Both the position numbers and the translations under genes were made by a program. Under the pieces are notes generated by a model that had not been told where the DNA came from, searched no databases, and was given only the letters and a program-made list of their open reading frames with translations. Positions 8,289 to 17,850 of a stretch of 64,000 bases of DNA are shown here, piece after piece. Numbering within the stretch: position 1 is the first letter of the stretch; every line of letters begins with the position of its first letter. The stretch is from positions 248,001 through 312,000 of the forward strand of contig CATOTG010000008.1 of assembly GCA_951813015.1 (NCBI GenBank), in the 5' to 3' direction. The DNA comes from an uncultured Thermoanaerobaculia bacterium (lineage in GTDB: Bacteria; Acidobacteriota; Thermoanaerobaculia; Multivoradales; Multivoraceae).

Positions 8289-9449
8289 TCATCCCTGCTC
8301 CTCTTGCGCCAGTGTCCGGTAGAGGCGGGCAAAGGACTCCGCGATCGTCGGCCACGTGTACCGTTCCTCCACGAGCGCGCGACCGTTGCGTCCCATCCGG
8401 GCCCGGAGATGCTCGTCCGACAGGAGTGCGCCGACGGCGGCCGTCACCGCTGCGTCCGCCGTTGGAACGACGAAACCCGCCCCGCATTCGGCCACCTCGG
8501 GAAAGTTGCACGGCTCCGAGAGGACCACCGGCAGACCCGCGGCCAGCGCCTCAAGCGCCGCCATGCTGAACCCCTCGGAGTACGAGGGCAGGACGAACAG
8601 GTCGGCGCAGGCGAACGCGGCCTGTTTGCCGGCGCCGGCAAGATGGCCGGTGAACACGACCCGGTCGAGCACGCCGGCCCGGGCCAGGACCGCTTTCGCG
8701 CGGCGTCCGGTTCCGTCCTCGTCCGGACCGACGACGAGCAAAGCGGCGTCCGGGAACCTGGCCGCCGTCGCGGCGAAGCTCCTCGCCAGCACGTCCAGCC
8801 CCTTGATGGCATGCAGCCGTCCCAGAAACAGGACCACGCGCCTGCCGGCCAACCGCGGATACCGCTCGAGGAACTTCGCCGTGTCGGCCAGCTCGGCCGG
8901 CGGGGAAAGGACGGTTCCGTTCGGCGCCAGGAACACGGGCGTGTCGATGCCCAGCCTGGAAAGGTCCTCCTTCTCGGAGGAGACAAGGGCATGAATCGCG
9001 TCGACCGATCTGAGAATGGGCCGCTGCACGGTGCACAGGTAGAGCCACTTTCGGATTGACTTCCCCTTCAGTCTCGGGAGGTCGAGCGCGCCGTGAGGTG
9101 TCACGACGCAGGGCAGCCCCGCGGCGAGGGCCGCGCGGCATGCCGCGTAGCCCGCATGATGCCAGAGCTCATGCACGTGGACGAGGTCGAAGCGGTTGAT
9201 CCGGCTGGCCAGAAAACCGGGCAGGTTCCGCGTCCAGGCGGTCCAGACCCGCGCCGGGAGAGCCGTATCGAAACAATGCAGCGGCGCTCCGGGAATCTGC
9301 AGCGGATCGGTCCCTACGCGGTACCCGCAGGTGGTGGCGATCTCGCAGCGCACGCCGTGCCGCGACAAGGCCGGGACAAGTCCTGCCAGCACCGTCACCG
9401 GCCCGCCCCACTGCGGCGACATGCTGGCGGACACGTGCAGAACTCTCAT
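8289..9449 (-). CDS. Glycosyltransferase family 4
   Basis: A 386-residue GT-B fold retaining glycosyltransferase. The N-terminal domain starts MRVLHVSASMSPQWGGP with the Gly-rich acceptor-side loop; the C-terminal domain has VVLFLGRLHAIKGLD and the EX7E nucleotide-sugar motif in SYSEGFSMAALEALAAGLP. The ATG at 9449 is preferred over a GTG two codons upstream because GAGGTGG lies five bases before it. It is the only minus-strand gene in the polysaccharide block and is divergent from the flippase gene. Donor and acceptor sugars cannot be told from sequence. Confidence 0.88.
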   Translation of the reverse strand: MRVLHVSASMSPQWGGPVTVLAGLVPALSRHGVRCEIATTCGYRVGTDPLQIPGAPLHCFDTALPARVWTAWTRNLPGFLASRINRFDLVHVHELWHHAGYAACRAALAAGLPCVVTPHGALDLPRLKGKSIRKWLYLCTVQRPILRSVDAIHALVSSEKEDLSRLGIDTPVFLAPNGTVLSPPAELADTAKFLERYPRLAGRRVVLFLGRLHAIKGLDVLARSFAATAARFPDAALLVVGPDEDGTGRRAKAVLARAGVLDRVVFTGHLAGAGKQAAFACADLFVLPSYSEGFSMAALEALAAGLPVVLSEPCNFPEVAECGAGFVVPTADAAVTAAVGALLSDEHLRARMGRNGRALVEERYTWPTIAESFARLYRTLAQEEQG

Positions 9450-9770
9450 TCCCACCTCAGGTCGCAGGCGTCAGGTGACATCCTATCGCCTCGGCAGCTC
9501 TCGTAGCCTGGCCAGAAGTCCGGGTCGAGCCGAGGGCGGTCAGAGGCCCGCCCGGCAAGGCGCGCCGAGGGCGGCTGTCGGGCGGCCCGATACACTCCCT
9601 CATCGCGCCTTTGGGGGGAATGCAGCGTGACTCCTGCCACAGGCTGCTCGGGCGCGACCTTCCCGGCCTGCACGGTGCGCAGGTTGCACGGGATTCCCGG
9701 CGCCTCCTGCCGAACATGACCACATTCCGCCAGTACGCGTTCGCCGAGGCGCCGGTGCGATCGATGCAGC
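9450..9770. other. Divergent intergenic region, no gene seen
   Basis: About 320 bp between the divergently read glycosyltransferase and flippase genes. No convincing gene is seen; a short Cys-containing frame at about 9627-9719 has no recognisable features. The right edge runs into a tandem duplication of about 21 bp (GTGGCCGCTAGAGCTCGA at 9771 and again at 9792) that doubles the GTG start and first codons of the flippase gene. Promoters for both flanking genes should lie here but cannot be placed by eye. Confidence 0.5.
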
Positions 9771-11108
9771 GTGGCCGCTAGAGCTCGAAGCGTGGCCGCT
9801 AGAGCTCGACTCGCACGGGTCGGCTTTGCCACCGGGCTGGCGCGCGCTGCGGCCGCCCTGGGGGGAACCCTTCTTCCGCTGGCTGTGGGCCGCTACTTCG
9901 GAGCGGCGGGCCTTGGTCAGTTCACCATCGCGCAGACCGTCTGCGCCCTGGCCGTGATCGTGGGCCGCGGCGGCGGCGACGAGGTGCTGGTCCGCACCGT
10001 GAGTCAGGCGGAGGTCGGTCGGGATGCGGCGACCGCGCGGGCTGCCGCACAGCATGCGTTGCGGCGCTCCCTCACCCTGTCCGCCGTCCTGACGGCCGCT
10101 GTTCTGGTCTGGGTGCTCGCCAACCCCGGTGACCTGATCGGGTTCAAGGAACGCAGGCTGCTGCTGATCATGGCGCCGTCGGCGCCATTGGCCGCGGCGG
10201 CATGGCAGCTCTCCGGGTTCTTCAAGGGGTTGTCCCGGCCGGCGCGGGCGGTGCTCTTCGAGAGCGGCGGCGCCGCCCTGCTGGCCGCCGTCCTGTTCGT
10301 CTCCGCCCTCAAGGCCGGCGCGAGGGCCGACGTGCTGACGGCGGGGCACGGTTTCCTGTGGGCGAACGCGGCGGTGACCGGTCTCGCGTGGTGGTGCTAC
10401 AGGAGATGGCAGCGCCGGGCCTCGCCCGTTCCCGTACCGCCCGGCGCCCGGGCGGCGCAGGAAACCGCCTGGCGCCGATCCAGCCGCCAGTTCCTGATCA
10501 TCCACGTCGCGACCCACATGACCTCCGCCGGCAGTCTGCTCGTCGCCGGATTCATGCTGCCGGACGTGGAGGTCGGCCTCCTGCGGGTGGCCGAGCGGCT
10601 GGCCGCCTCGATCAGCCTGATCAACCTGGCGGTCAATCCGATCGTGGCGCCGCGCTTCGCGGCGGCGTTTCACCGCGGGCGCCTCGACGAGCTGGCGGCT
10701 CTGGCGCGCCGCGTCTCCCTGCTCTGCGGATCGGTCGGGCTGCCAGTCGCGGTCCTCGGCTTCGTCTTCGCGCGGCCGTTGCTGTCGCTCGTCCAGTCGG
10801 ACGCCGGCGCGGCCGCGCCGTACCTCCGCGTCATGCTGCTGGGGCAGATCGTCCACGTCGCGACCGGCGCCGTCGAGCACCTGCTGACGATGACGCGGTA
10901 CGAGCAGGTGCAGAAACGGGTGGCCGTCAGCCTGCTGGTGGTCGGCCTCGTGGCCCTGCCGGTCCTGATCTGGACGCTGGGTGCATTCGGCTTCGCGGCG
11001 GGTTTCGCGGGGCTGCTGATCCTGAAGAACGTCGTGGGCGTCGCGCTGGTCGTGCGCCACCTCGGCATCTGGCCCCTGCCCGGACCACGCCCGGCGGGCC
11101 GCCATTGA
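9771..11108 (+). CDS. Wzx-like polysaccharide flippase
   Basis: A roughly 445-residue membrane protein with about 12-14 hydrophobic segments and the N-terminal pattern of the polysaccharide-transport (MOP/MVF) superfamily: LPLAVGRYFGAAGLGQFTIAQTV. Such flippases move lipid-linked repeat units across the inner membrane for Wzy polymerisation. Two GTG starts are possible, at 9771 and 9792, because the start region is duplicated; the later one removes only seven residues. It completes a Wzx/Wzy/Wzz set with the genes upstream, although the glycosyltransferase between them is read the other way. Confidence 0.82.
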   Translation: MAARARSVAARARLARVGFATGLARAAAALGGTLLPLAVGRYFGAAGLGQFTIAQTVCALAVIVGRGGGDEVLVRTVSQAEVGRDAATARAAAQHALRRSLTLSAVLTAAVLVWVLANPGDLIGFKERRLLLIMAPSAPLAAAAWQLSGFFKGLSRPARAVLFESGGAALLAAVLFVSALKAGARADVLTAGHGFLWANAAVTGLAWWCYRRWQRRASPVPVPPGARAAQETAWRRSSRQFLIIHVATHMTSAGSLLVAGFMLPDVEVGLLRVAERLAASISLINLAVNPIVAPRFAAAFHRGRLDELAALARRVSLLCGSVGLPVAVLGFVFARPLLSLVQSDAGAAAPYLRVMLLGQIVHVATGAVEHLLTMTRYEQVQKRVAVSLLVVGLVALPVLIWTLGAFGFAAGFAGLLILKNVVGVALVVRHLGIWPLPGPRPAGRH

Positions 11109-11189
11109 GATCCGCCGGCGCCGCGGCTGGCGCTCACCTCTCGCTGGATTCGCACTCCCCGGTCACGCTCGCTTCTCGCTGGACAGCTC

Positions 11190-11340
11190 AGGACCATTCC
11201 AAAGTCCGACGCTTCGCGCCGGGTGCGGGCAGGGCGCCCGCGTTCCCGAGAGCAGAGAGTCGTGCCAGCACGGATCCTCCAACCCAGGAGTGGCTTCCGC
11301 ATCTCGGACATCGGAGTTCCCGACTTTGGAACAGCCCTGG
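11190..11340 (+). mobile_element. MITE-like element, copy 2
   Basis: A 151-bp copy of the element at 908-1062 and 50601-50760. The left end AGGACCATTCCAAAGTC and the right end (reverse complement AGGGCTGTTCCAAAGTC) form a clear terminal inverted repeat. A perfect 12-bp direct repeat, GCTGGACAGCTC, flanks it at 11178-11189 and 11341-11352, the best target-site duplication of the three copies. It lies in the gap between the flippase gene and the secreted-protein gene; nothing else is seen there. Confidence 0.7.
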
Positions 11341-11427
11341 GCTGGACAGCTCCGCAGGTGGCGCCACGGAGTGAGGTGGCGTTACACTAGATCAACCATT
11401 TCAGTCTCGTTTCGGAGGTCCAGAAAG

Positions 11428-12531
11428 ATGAAGCGCCTCACAAGCTTGCTGTCGATAGCCGCACTCGTTCTCGTCGGTGTCCCGGCCCTGGCCGCTCAGG
11501 ACGACGGCCTTCCGCGCACCGCCAGTGGTCGTCCCGACCTGAACGGGCACTTCGACGCCGCGACCCTGACGCCGCTCGAGCGGCCTGTGCACCTCGGCGA
11601 ACGGGCCTACCTGACGCCCGAGGAAGCCGCCAAGATCGCCGAGGAAGAGCGCGCGATCCAGGAAGGCGCGGTCCAGCGCTCGGACGCGAACCGCGAGGCG
11701 CCGCCCGAAGGAGGCGCCAAGGTCGTCGGACTGGAGCACACCGCTGGCGGCGGCAACGAGTTCGGCGCCGGCAACGTCGGCGGCTACAACCTGTTCTGGA
11801 TCGACCGCGGCACCGACACCTACCGGGTCGATGGCCAGATTCCGACCTCGATCATCATCGATCCCCCGAACGGCCGGATGCCGGCGATGACCGAAGAGGC
11901 GCAGCAGCGGCTGCGGACCACCCTCGCTGGCTTGCTTCGCCCCAACGACGGCTCCGCCTGGTGGGTCGAGCACGACGGGCCCGGCCCCTACGACGGCCCC
12001 GAGTCGCTGCCCACGAGCGAGCGGTGCCTCGTCGGATTCACCGGCGCGGCGCCCACCTTCCCGAGCCTGTACAACAACTTCAAGAGGATCGTGCAAACCG
12101 AGACCCACGTCGTCATCCTCCTCGAGATGATCCACGACGCCCGTGTCGTGCGCCTCGACTCCGAGCATCCCGGCCCCGAGGTCACCAAGTGGCTGGGCGA
12201 CTCGATCGGCTGGTGGGAGGGCGACACCCTCGTCGTCGACACGACGAACTTCCGGCCTGGCCGCGGCGGCTTCCGGGGCGGCTCGGAGAACACGCATGTC
12301 GTCGAGCGCTTCACCGTGCAGCACGACGGGAACGTCCTCTACAACTTCACCGTCGAGGACGACACCGTCTGGACGGCGCCCTGGACCGGCGAGTACCTCT
12401 GGAAGGCAAGCGACGAACGCGTCTACGAGTACGCCTGCCACGAAGGCAACTACTCGATGGGCGGCACGCTGCGCGGGGCCCGGGTCCTCGAGGCGGACGC
12501 ACTGAGCGGAGCGAGCACGGGCGCCGAATAG
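11428..12531 (+). CDS. Secreted protein of unknown function
   Basis: A 367-residue exported protein with a typical signal peptide (KRLTSLLSIAALVLVGVPALA, cut before QDD). The mature start, LPRTASGRPDLNGHFDAATL, and the later GDSIGWWEGDTLVVDTTNF resemble a large uncharacterised exported family that I associate with Acidobacteriota and related phyla; its role is not known to me. The ATG at 11428 is supported by GGAGG about nine bases upstream. Cys residues are few (two). No partner gene is obvious: a MITE copy lies upstream and decayed genes downstream. Confidence 0.8.
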   Translation: MKRLTSLLSIAALVLVGVPALAAQDDGLPRTASGRPDLNGHFDAATLTPLERPVHLGERAYLTPEEAAKIAEEERAIQEGAVQRSDANREAPPEGGAKVVGLEHTAGGGNEFGAGNVGGYNLFWIDRGTDTYRVDGQIPTSIIIDPPNGRMPAMTEEAQQRLRTTLAGLLRPNDGSAWWVEHDGPGPYDGPESLPTSERCLVGFTGAAPTFPSLYNNFKRIVQTETHVVILLEMIHDARVVRLDSEHPGPEVTKWLGDSIGWWEGDTLVVDTTNFRPGRGGFRGGSENTHVVERFTVQHDGNVLYNFTVEDDTVWTAPWTGEYLWKASDERVYEYACHEGNYSMGGTLRGARVLEADALSGASTGAE

Positions 12532-12692
12532 TCCGTCGACATCGGCTGCAACGTCGGCGTCGAAAGCCTGATCCGCGTCAGCTTGTCGAGTCCGCGAAGC
12601 CATCCGTGCCATTCAACGGGCGCGACGGACGGCCAGCCTTCACCCTTGACGCCGCGGGCCGACTGCCGTGACTTCGGGGCTCTTCTCCCGCG

Positions 12693-12752
12693 CGCATCCT
12701 CGCCTTCGTCAACCAGAAGGGCGTACCCGGCAAGACCACCCTGGCCATTCAG
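12693..12752 (+). pseudogene. ParA-type ATPase N-terminal fragment
   Basis: A 20-codon stretch reads RILAFVNQKG followed by PGKTTLAI, which is the start of a ParA/MinD/Soj ATPase including its deviant Walker A. The glycine normally before VGKTT is altered and there is no homology after TLAI. The fragment abuts the toxin fragment on the other strand, so both were cut at the same junction. It is too short to function. Confidence 0.6.
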
Positions 12753-12817
12753 CCTTCCTCTTCGAGAACCCACTTCAGGGCGGCACTGGCGTCAACGACG
12801 ACGCGTTGGAGCGGCAA
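12749..12817 (-). pseudogene. Truncated PIN-domain toxin (VapC/FitB type)
   Basis: Directly after the antitoxin stop the same strand reads VVVDASAALKWVLEEEG and then a stop. This is the start of a PIN-domain toxin, with the first catalytic Asp in VVDAS, cut off after about 20 residues where the ParA fragment begins. The rest of the roughly 130-residue toxin is gone, so the antitoxin beside it is an orphan. Confidence 0.65.
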
Positions 12818-12823
12818 GACGGG

Positions 12824-13075
12824 TCAGCCCGAGAGGGCGTGGGCTCTTGCGTCCCGCAGTTTCCGAACCAGCATCTCGACGGGCTCGTCGTCGTCGTGGG
12901 CTATCGCCGCACGGACGGCGTTGAGCCGAGCCCGCGTTGCTTCCCGGTCGATCCCCACGGCCATGGCCAGCGACCGGCGCGCTTCTTCCTCGGTTGACCT
13001 GCCTGCGGCCGCTGCGCGGCGCCGCAAGGCCTGCACTACTGCTTCATCGACGTTGCGAATGGCGAGTTGGCCCAT
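12824..13075 (-). CDS. Orphan FitA-like antitoxin
   Basis: An 83-residue protein with a FitA/VapB ribbon-helix-helix N-terminus: MGQLAIRNVDEAVVQALRRR followed by a helix with STEEEARRSL, the classic sequence of plasmid-stability-type antitoxins. The C-terminal half, which would wrap its toxin, is present. The ATG at 13075 starts directly at the family's N-terminus. Only the first 22 codons of a PIN toxin remain downstream, so this is an antitoxin without a partner. It may still bind its own operator or counter a related toxin elsewhere. Confidence 0.75.
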   Translation of the reverse strand: MGQLAIRNVDEAVVQALRRRAAAAGRSTEEEARRSLAMAVGIDREATRARLNAVRAAIAHDDDEPVEMLVRKLRDARAHALSG

Positions 13076-13156
13076 GGCTGGAAAGGTCACAATGACAGCG
13101 CATTCATTCCTGGTTTGGACTAGCAGACCGAGATCTGGACGGCTAGTCCTGCTGGC

Positions 13157-13453
13157 GTGTACGTCGAAGCTGCCAGCCTCGGGGATGCTGTGACCGCTGC
13201 GGTTGATGAGCTTGGGCGCGGCTTGGTGGTTCTCGCCCAAGACTCCGGCAGCTACACCGAGTTCGACGAGCGCTCGGAGCGGCTTGTGGGGCGTCCACTC
13301 GCAAGCCTCGCGAAGCGGTGGGCCGATGCCTGCTCGGCAGTAGCGGATCTGCCCGACCGAGACGAGTTCGTGCGGTTGACCGAACTCCCGATGTCGCTAT
13401 CGAGAATACTCTCGTCTGCGAACGTCCGCTGGGTCGTCCCGAGTCGCTCCTGA
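13157..13453 (+). CDS. Small unknown protein
   Basis: A 98-residue frame with a GTG start, divergent from the FitA-like gene. The sequence is soluble and mildly acidic; it alternates hydrophobic strands (GLVVLAQDSGSY) with a helix (LASLAKRWADACSAV). I recognise no family. It is followed after 37 bases by another small frame on the same strand, suggesting an operon of small accessory genes. Confidence 0.45.
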   Translation: MYVEAASLGDAVTAAVDELGRGLVVLAQDSGSYTEFDERSERLVGRPLASLAKRWADACSAVADLPDRDEFVRLTELPMSLSRILSSANVRWVVPSRS

Positions 13454-13490
13454 TGACTTTCGGCGACTTGCGGGTCGAACAGCAGGCGGC

Positions 13491-13736
13491 ATGAATCCCG
13501 CCGTCGGGTCGGACGAGGTCCGGGCCATGCTCCGTGCGTGCGCTCCAGATGGGATCGTCAGTTGCCACGGGAGCGGGGCGATCGCTCGACGAAACGGTTC
13601 GGAGTTCCCCTTTCTGCCCCCGTGTGAGGGCCGAGAGATCCGGGTCCCGCTTGGGACGGTCGAGCTCTTGATCGGGGCGTTGGCGATCGACAGGGAATGT
13701 GCTTCCGGGGAGCTGCCGGTGCTCGACCCAAACTGA
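13491..13736 (+). CDS. Small unknown protein
   Basis: An 81-residue frame with an ATG start, 37 bases after the previous small gene. It contains HGSGAIARRNGSEFPFLPP and VPLGTVELLIGALAIDRE. No domain is recognised and no membrane segment or signal peptide is clear. It lies in a run of tiny same-strand genes. Confidence 0.4.
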   Translation: MNPAVGSDEVRAMLRACAPDGIVSCHGSGAIARRNGSEFPFLPPCEGREIRVPLGTVELLIGALAIDRECASGELPVLDPN

Positions 13737-13778
13737 GAACCTGATTCCTCCCCGGCGATTGTTGCTAGGATCTCCCGC

Positions 13779-13928
13779 ATGGCCAAGCCCGAAGCCTCCG
13801 AGAAGTCGAAGACGAAGCGGCGTCGAGGTCTCAAGGCCAACTATGGCGGAGCGAGCCCAGAGCAGGTTGCCCGGGCCTTGCTGCGGCATCGGCCTGGGAA
13901 GAGGACGGCGCAAGAGGCGGCGAAGTAG
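13779..13928 (+). CDS. Small basic protein, 49 residues
   Basis: A 49-residue Lys/Arg-rich protein (MAKPEASEKSKTKRRRG at the start, then a helix SPEQVARALLRHRPGK). The base composition and helix suggest nucleic-acid binding or a phage/island-type small protein, but this is a guess. Its TAG overlaps the GTG of the next frame (TAGTG at 13926-13930), so the two are probably coupled. Confidence 0.5.
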   Translation: MAKPEASEKSKTKRRRGLKANYGGASPEQVARALLRHRPGKRTAQEAAK

Positions 13929-14068
13929 TGCCGGCGGTCTACAAGGACGGTAAGCGCGGTGAGCCTGTCGCTCCGAGGGCTGGTGAGCCGTGGCCGAACT
14001 GGAAGCCGCCGGCCAAGAAGGCGGCGAGCCCCGAGCTGCCGCCCACTGTTCGGCGGCAGATCCGCTAG
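13928..14068 (+). CDS. Small Pro/Lys-rich protein, 46 residues
   Basis: A 46-codon frame with a GTG overlapping the previous stop by one base. It encodes a Pro-, Lys- and Trp-containing peptide (PAVYKDGKRGEPVAPRAG at the start, then WPNWKPPAKKAASPELPP). There is no recognised family. It could be the second part of a single gene split by the stop at 13926, or a coupled small protein. Confidence 0.35.
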   Translation: MPAVYKDGKRGEPVAPRAGEPWPNWKPPAKKAASPELPPTVRRQIR

Positions 14069-14193
14069 GCGAACGGGCAAGCTGGCGGGCGGGCGCAAGT
14101 AGTATTGAAGCCGCCCAAAGAAGACGGCGGACCACGACTTGCCGCCGACCGCCCAAGCGGCTGGCCGGTATCAGAGAAAAAGGGGACAGACAC

Positions 14194-14244
14194 ATGACAG
14201 CGGCCCGAACTGCTGCCTCTCCCGCTGAGCGAACTGCCAAATGA
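14194..14244 (+). CDS. Possible 16-residue leader peptide
   Basis: An ATG preceded by the purine-rich AAAAAGGGGACA opens a 16-codon frame (MTAARTAASPAERTAK) whose TGA overlaps the ATG of the following gene (ATGA at 14241-14244). The next gene has no Shine-Dalgarno sequence of its own, so this leader may deliver ribosomes to it. It is small enough to be chance. Confidence 0.3.
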   Translation: MTAARTAASPAERTAK

Positions 14245-14513
14245 GGAGGAACCTGCATCTGGTTTGCCTGGGAGAGCCGAACAAGGAGGTCTCGAAGGCG
14301 ATCCGCGACGTGTATGGCGACCGGGTCTACGAGATCGCAGAAACCCAGTTCATCGTCAAGCAGCCGCGGAACGGCGGGAAGTCCGTCTACCAGCGGATCA
14401 AGGACGAGGTCGACGACGCCTTTGTTGCGTTCGTGGTCCAGTTCGATCGCTTCCATGGACGGCACCAGACGGCCCTGTGGGATTGGCTCCAAGCAGATGA
14501 CGAAGCGGAGTAG
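14241..14513 (+). CDS. Small protein with a possible Cas2/SinR-like fold
   Basis: A 90-residue protein. The order of predicted elements is strand (NLHLVCLG), helix (EVSKAIRDVYG), strand (VYEIAETQFIVKQ), helix (KSVYQRIKDEVDD), strand (AFVAFVVQFD), helix (TALWDWLQ). This strand-helix-strand-strand pattern resembles the ferredoxin-like fold of Cas2, VapD and SinR-like proteins, but no catalytic motif is clear, so this is only structural inference. The gene overlaps the next one, a membrane protein, by 17 bases. Confidence 0.55.
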   Translation: MRRNLHLVCLGEPNKEVSKAIRDVYGDRVYEIAETQFIVKQPRNGGKSVYQRIKDEVDDAFVAFVVQFDRFHGRHQTALWDWLQADDEAE

Positions 14514-14778
14514 GGGTCCCGGCGAAGGCGACATCCGGGAGTATGAGGATGTCTCGGAGTGGCAAGAGCGGCGAAAGGCGGTCCGCGGAGACCGACGAAG
14601 CAGCTACGAGCTCAAGCTCAAGATGTTCCGCGACTGGACCGCCTATGTAGTCGGGGTTACGGTACTCGTCGCTTCCATAGGCGCCCTCATCGGGTGGCTC
14701 AAATGGGACGGCCCGATCACGCCGCAGCACGTCCTCGTGGCGGCGACCTCCGGTTGGCTAGGTAAGAGGCTTCGTTAG
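14497..14778 (+). CDS. Small single-pass membrane protein
   Basis: A 93-residue protein starting at the ATG inside the end of the previous gene (17-base overlap). Residues 1-48 are highly charged with a helix (EDVSEWQERRKAVRGDRRSS); residues about 49-68 form one hydrophobic segment (TAYVVGVTVLVASIGALIGW); a second, weaker hydrophobic stretch lies near the end. The layout recalls small membrane effectors or holin-like proteins, but no family is recognised. Coupling to the upstream small soluble protein suggests that they act together. Confidence 0.55.
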   Translation: MTKRSRGPGEGDIREYEDVSEWQERRKAVRGDRRSSYELKLKMFRDWTAYVVGVTVLVASIGALIGWLKWDGPITPQHVLVAATSGWLGKRLR

Positions 14779-14784
14779 CCCTGA

Positions 14785-14862
14785 GGCCGCTGGCAGGGCA
14801 GGCCCCAGGATCAGCCGGAATCCCCTGCCCTGCAAGGGGTTCCGGGGCTGAGGGCAGCGGCC
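14785..14862. terminator. Large hairpin between convergent genes
   Basis: GGCCGCTG at 14785-14792 pairs with CAGCGGCC at 14855-14862, and inside it GGAATCCCCT pairs with AGGGGTTCC. The hairpin sits between the end of the small membrane-protein gene and the end of the fumarase gene, where a two-way terminator would be expected. There is no T-run, so the call is tentative. Confidence 0.4.
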
Positions 14863-14953
14863 GAGCCGTCAAGCCAGGTACATGATCCCCGGAGTTTTCT
14901 CTGAATTTCTGCTGAGAGGGACACTTTCCTGGAGCTCGTGTCGCGAAGTTCTG

Positions 14954-16603
<1,650 letters not shown>

Positions 16604-16665
16604 GGCGCGAGGTTAGCCCGGATGGCGGCTGCCGGTGAAGTGCCGCTGGTAGCCTGCGGCGTGCC

Positions 16666-17850
16666 ATGCGCAGACCTGTTTCCCTTCTCCTGCTTGCCGC
16701 GGCGCTCGCCGGCGGTTGTCCTGGCCCGGGGCTCATCGTGGAGGTGACCCGGCGTCCGTGGGGCGAAGTCGACGGCAAGGAGGTCGAACTGTTCCGCCTC
16801 GAATCGCGTTCCGGCGCCAGCGTGGAGATCTCCGAGCTGGGCGGCGCGATCGTGTCCTTGACGGCCGCGGACCGCGACGGCGAGTTCGCCGATGTCGTCC
16901 TGGGGTTCAACGATCTCGAGTCCTACCTGGCGGACACGAACCCGTACTTCGGCGCGATCGTCGGCCGGTACGCGAACCGGATTGCCGGGGGCCGGTTCAC
17001 GCTCGACGGGGAGACCTGGAACCTGCCGCAAAACGACGGACAGAACAGCCTCCACGGCGGCGTCCGCGGGCTGACCCGAGTCGTCTGGGACGGCGAGCCG
17101 ATCCTGACCGAGCACGGCAGGGGGGTAGCGCTCCGCTACCGGAGTCCGCACGGCGAGGAGGGCTATCCGGGAAACGTCGACTTCGAGGTTCGGTATGTGC
17201 TGAACGTCGACGATCTGCGCATCGAAGCGGAGGCCGTGAGCGACAGGCCAACCGTAGTCAACCTGTCCTTCCACTCCTACTTCAACCTCAAGGGGGAAGG
17301 CGAAGGGGACATCCTGGATCACGAACTCGCTCTGCCCAGCCTGGCCTACACCCCGGTTGGCGCCGACCTGATCCCGACCGGCGAGATCGCATCGGTCCAG
17401 GGGACGCCGATGAACTTCGTTTCCTTGACGCGGGTCGGCGACCGGATCGACGACGACTTCGAACAGCTTCGCTTCGCCGGCGGCTACGATCACAACTGGG
17501 TCGTACAGGAATCCGGCGCCGCTGTTGCCGAACCGGAACCTGTGGCGCGGCTTTACGAACCGGAGAGCGGTCGGCTGCTCCTTGTCACCAGCACCGCCCC
17601 CGGCCTGCAGCTCTACACCGGCAACTTCCTCGACGGCGCCCTGGTCGGCAAGAGCGGCCGGCCCTACGTCCGCCGAGGCGGCCTCTGCCTCGAGACGCAG
17701 CACTTCCCCGATTCCCCGAACCAGCCAGGGTTCCCGAGCACCGTTCTTCGGCCCGGCGAGACATACCGGCAGGTGACGGAGTACCTGTTCATGACGGATC
17801 GCTCGACGGGCATGGGCGGAACTGGCTCGGTAGGCCGGCGCCCTCGATGA
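16666..17850 (+). CDS. galM: Aldose 1-epimerase (mutarotase), exported
   Basis: A 394-residue galactose mutarotase family protein that interconverts alpha and beta anomers of aldoses. Family motifs are IVGRYANRIAGGRFTLDG, NSLHGGVRG, the catalytic-His region LSFHSYFNLKG and the C-terminal LETQHFPDSPNQPGFPS with the catalytic Glu. An N-terminal leader with a lipobox-like LAGGC at about residue 18 suggests a periplasmic lipoprotein rather than the cytoplasmic form. The last residues come from a 70-bp segment that is repeated just downstream, so the natural 3' end may have been altered by a duplication. Confidence 0.9.
   Translation: MRRPVSLLLLAAALAGGCPGPGLIVEVTRRPWGEVDGKEVELFRLESRSGASVEISELGGAIVSLTAADRDGEFADVVLGFNDLESYLADTNPYFGAIVGRYANRIAGGRFTLDGETWNLPQNDGQNSLHGGVRGLTRVVWDGEPILTEHGRGVALRYRSPHGEEGYPGNVDFEVRYVLNVDDLRIEAEAVSDRPTVVNLSFHSYFNLKGEGEGDILDHELALPSLAYTPVGADLIPTGEIASVQGTPMNFVSLTRVGDRIDDDFEQLRFAGGYDHNWVVQESGAAVAEPEPVARLYEPESGRLLLVTSTAPGLQLYTGNFLDGALVGKSGRPYVRRGGLCLETQHFPDSPNQPGFPSTVLRPGETYRQVTEYLFMTDRSTGMGGTGSVGRRPR

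Noticed and set aside
9627..9719. A 30-codon Cys-containing frame in the divergent gap before the flippase gene
   Set aside because: There is no Shine-Dalgarno sequence, no recognisable motif and no coupling to a neighbour; it is likely chance.
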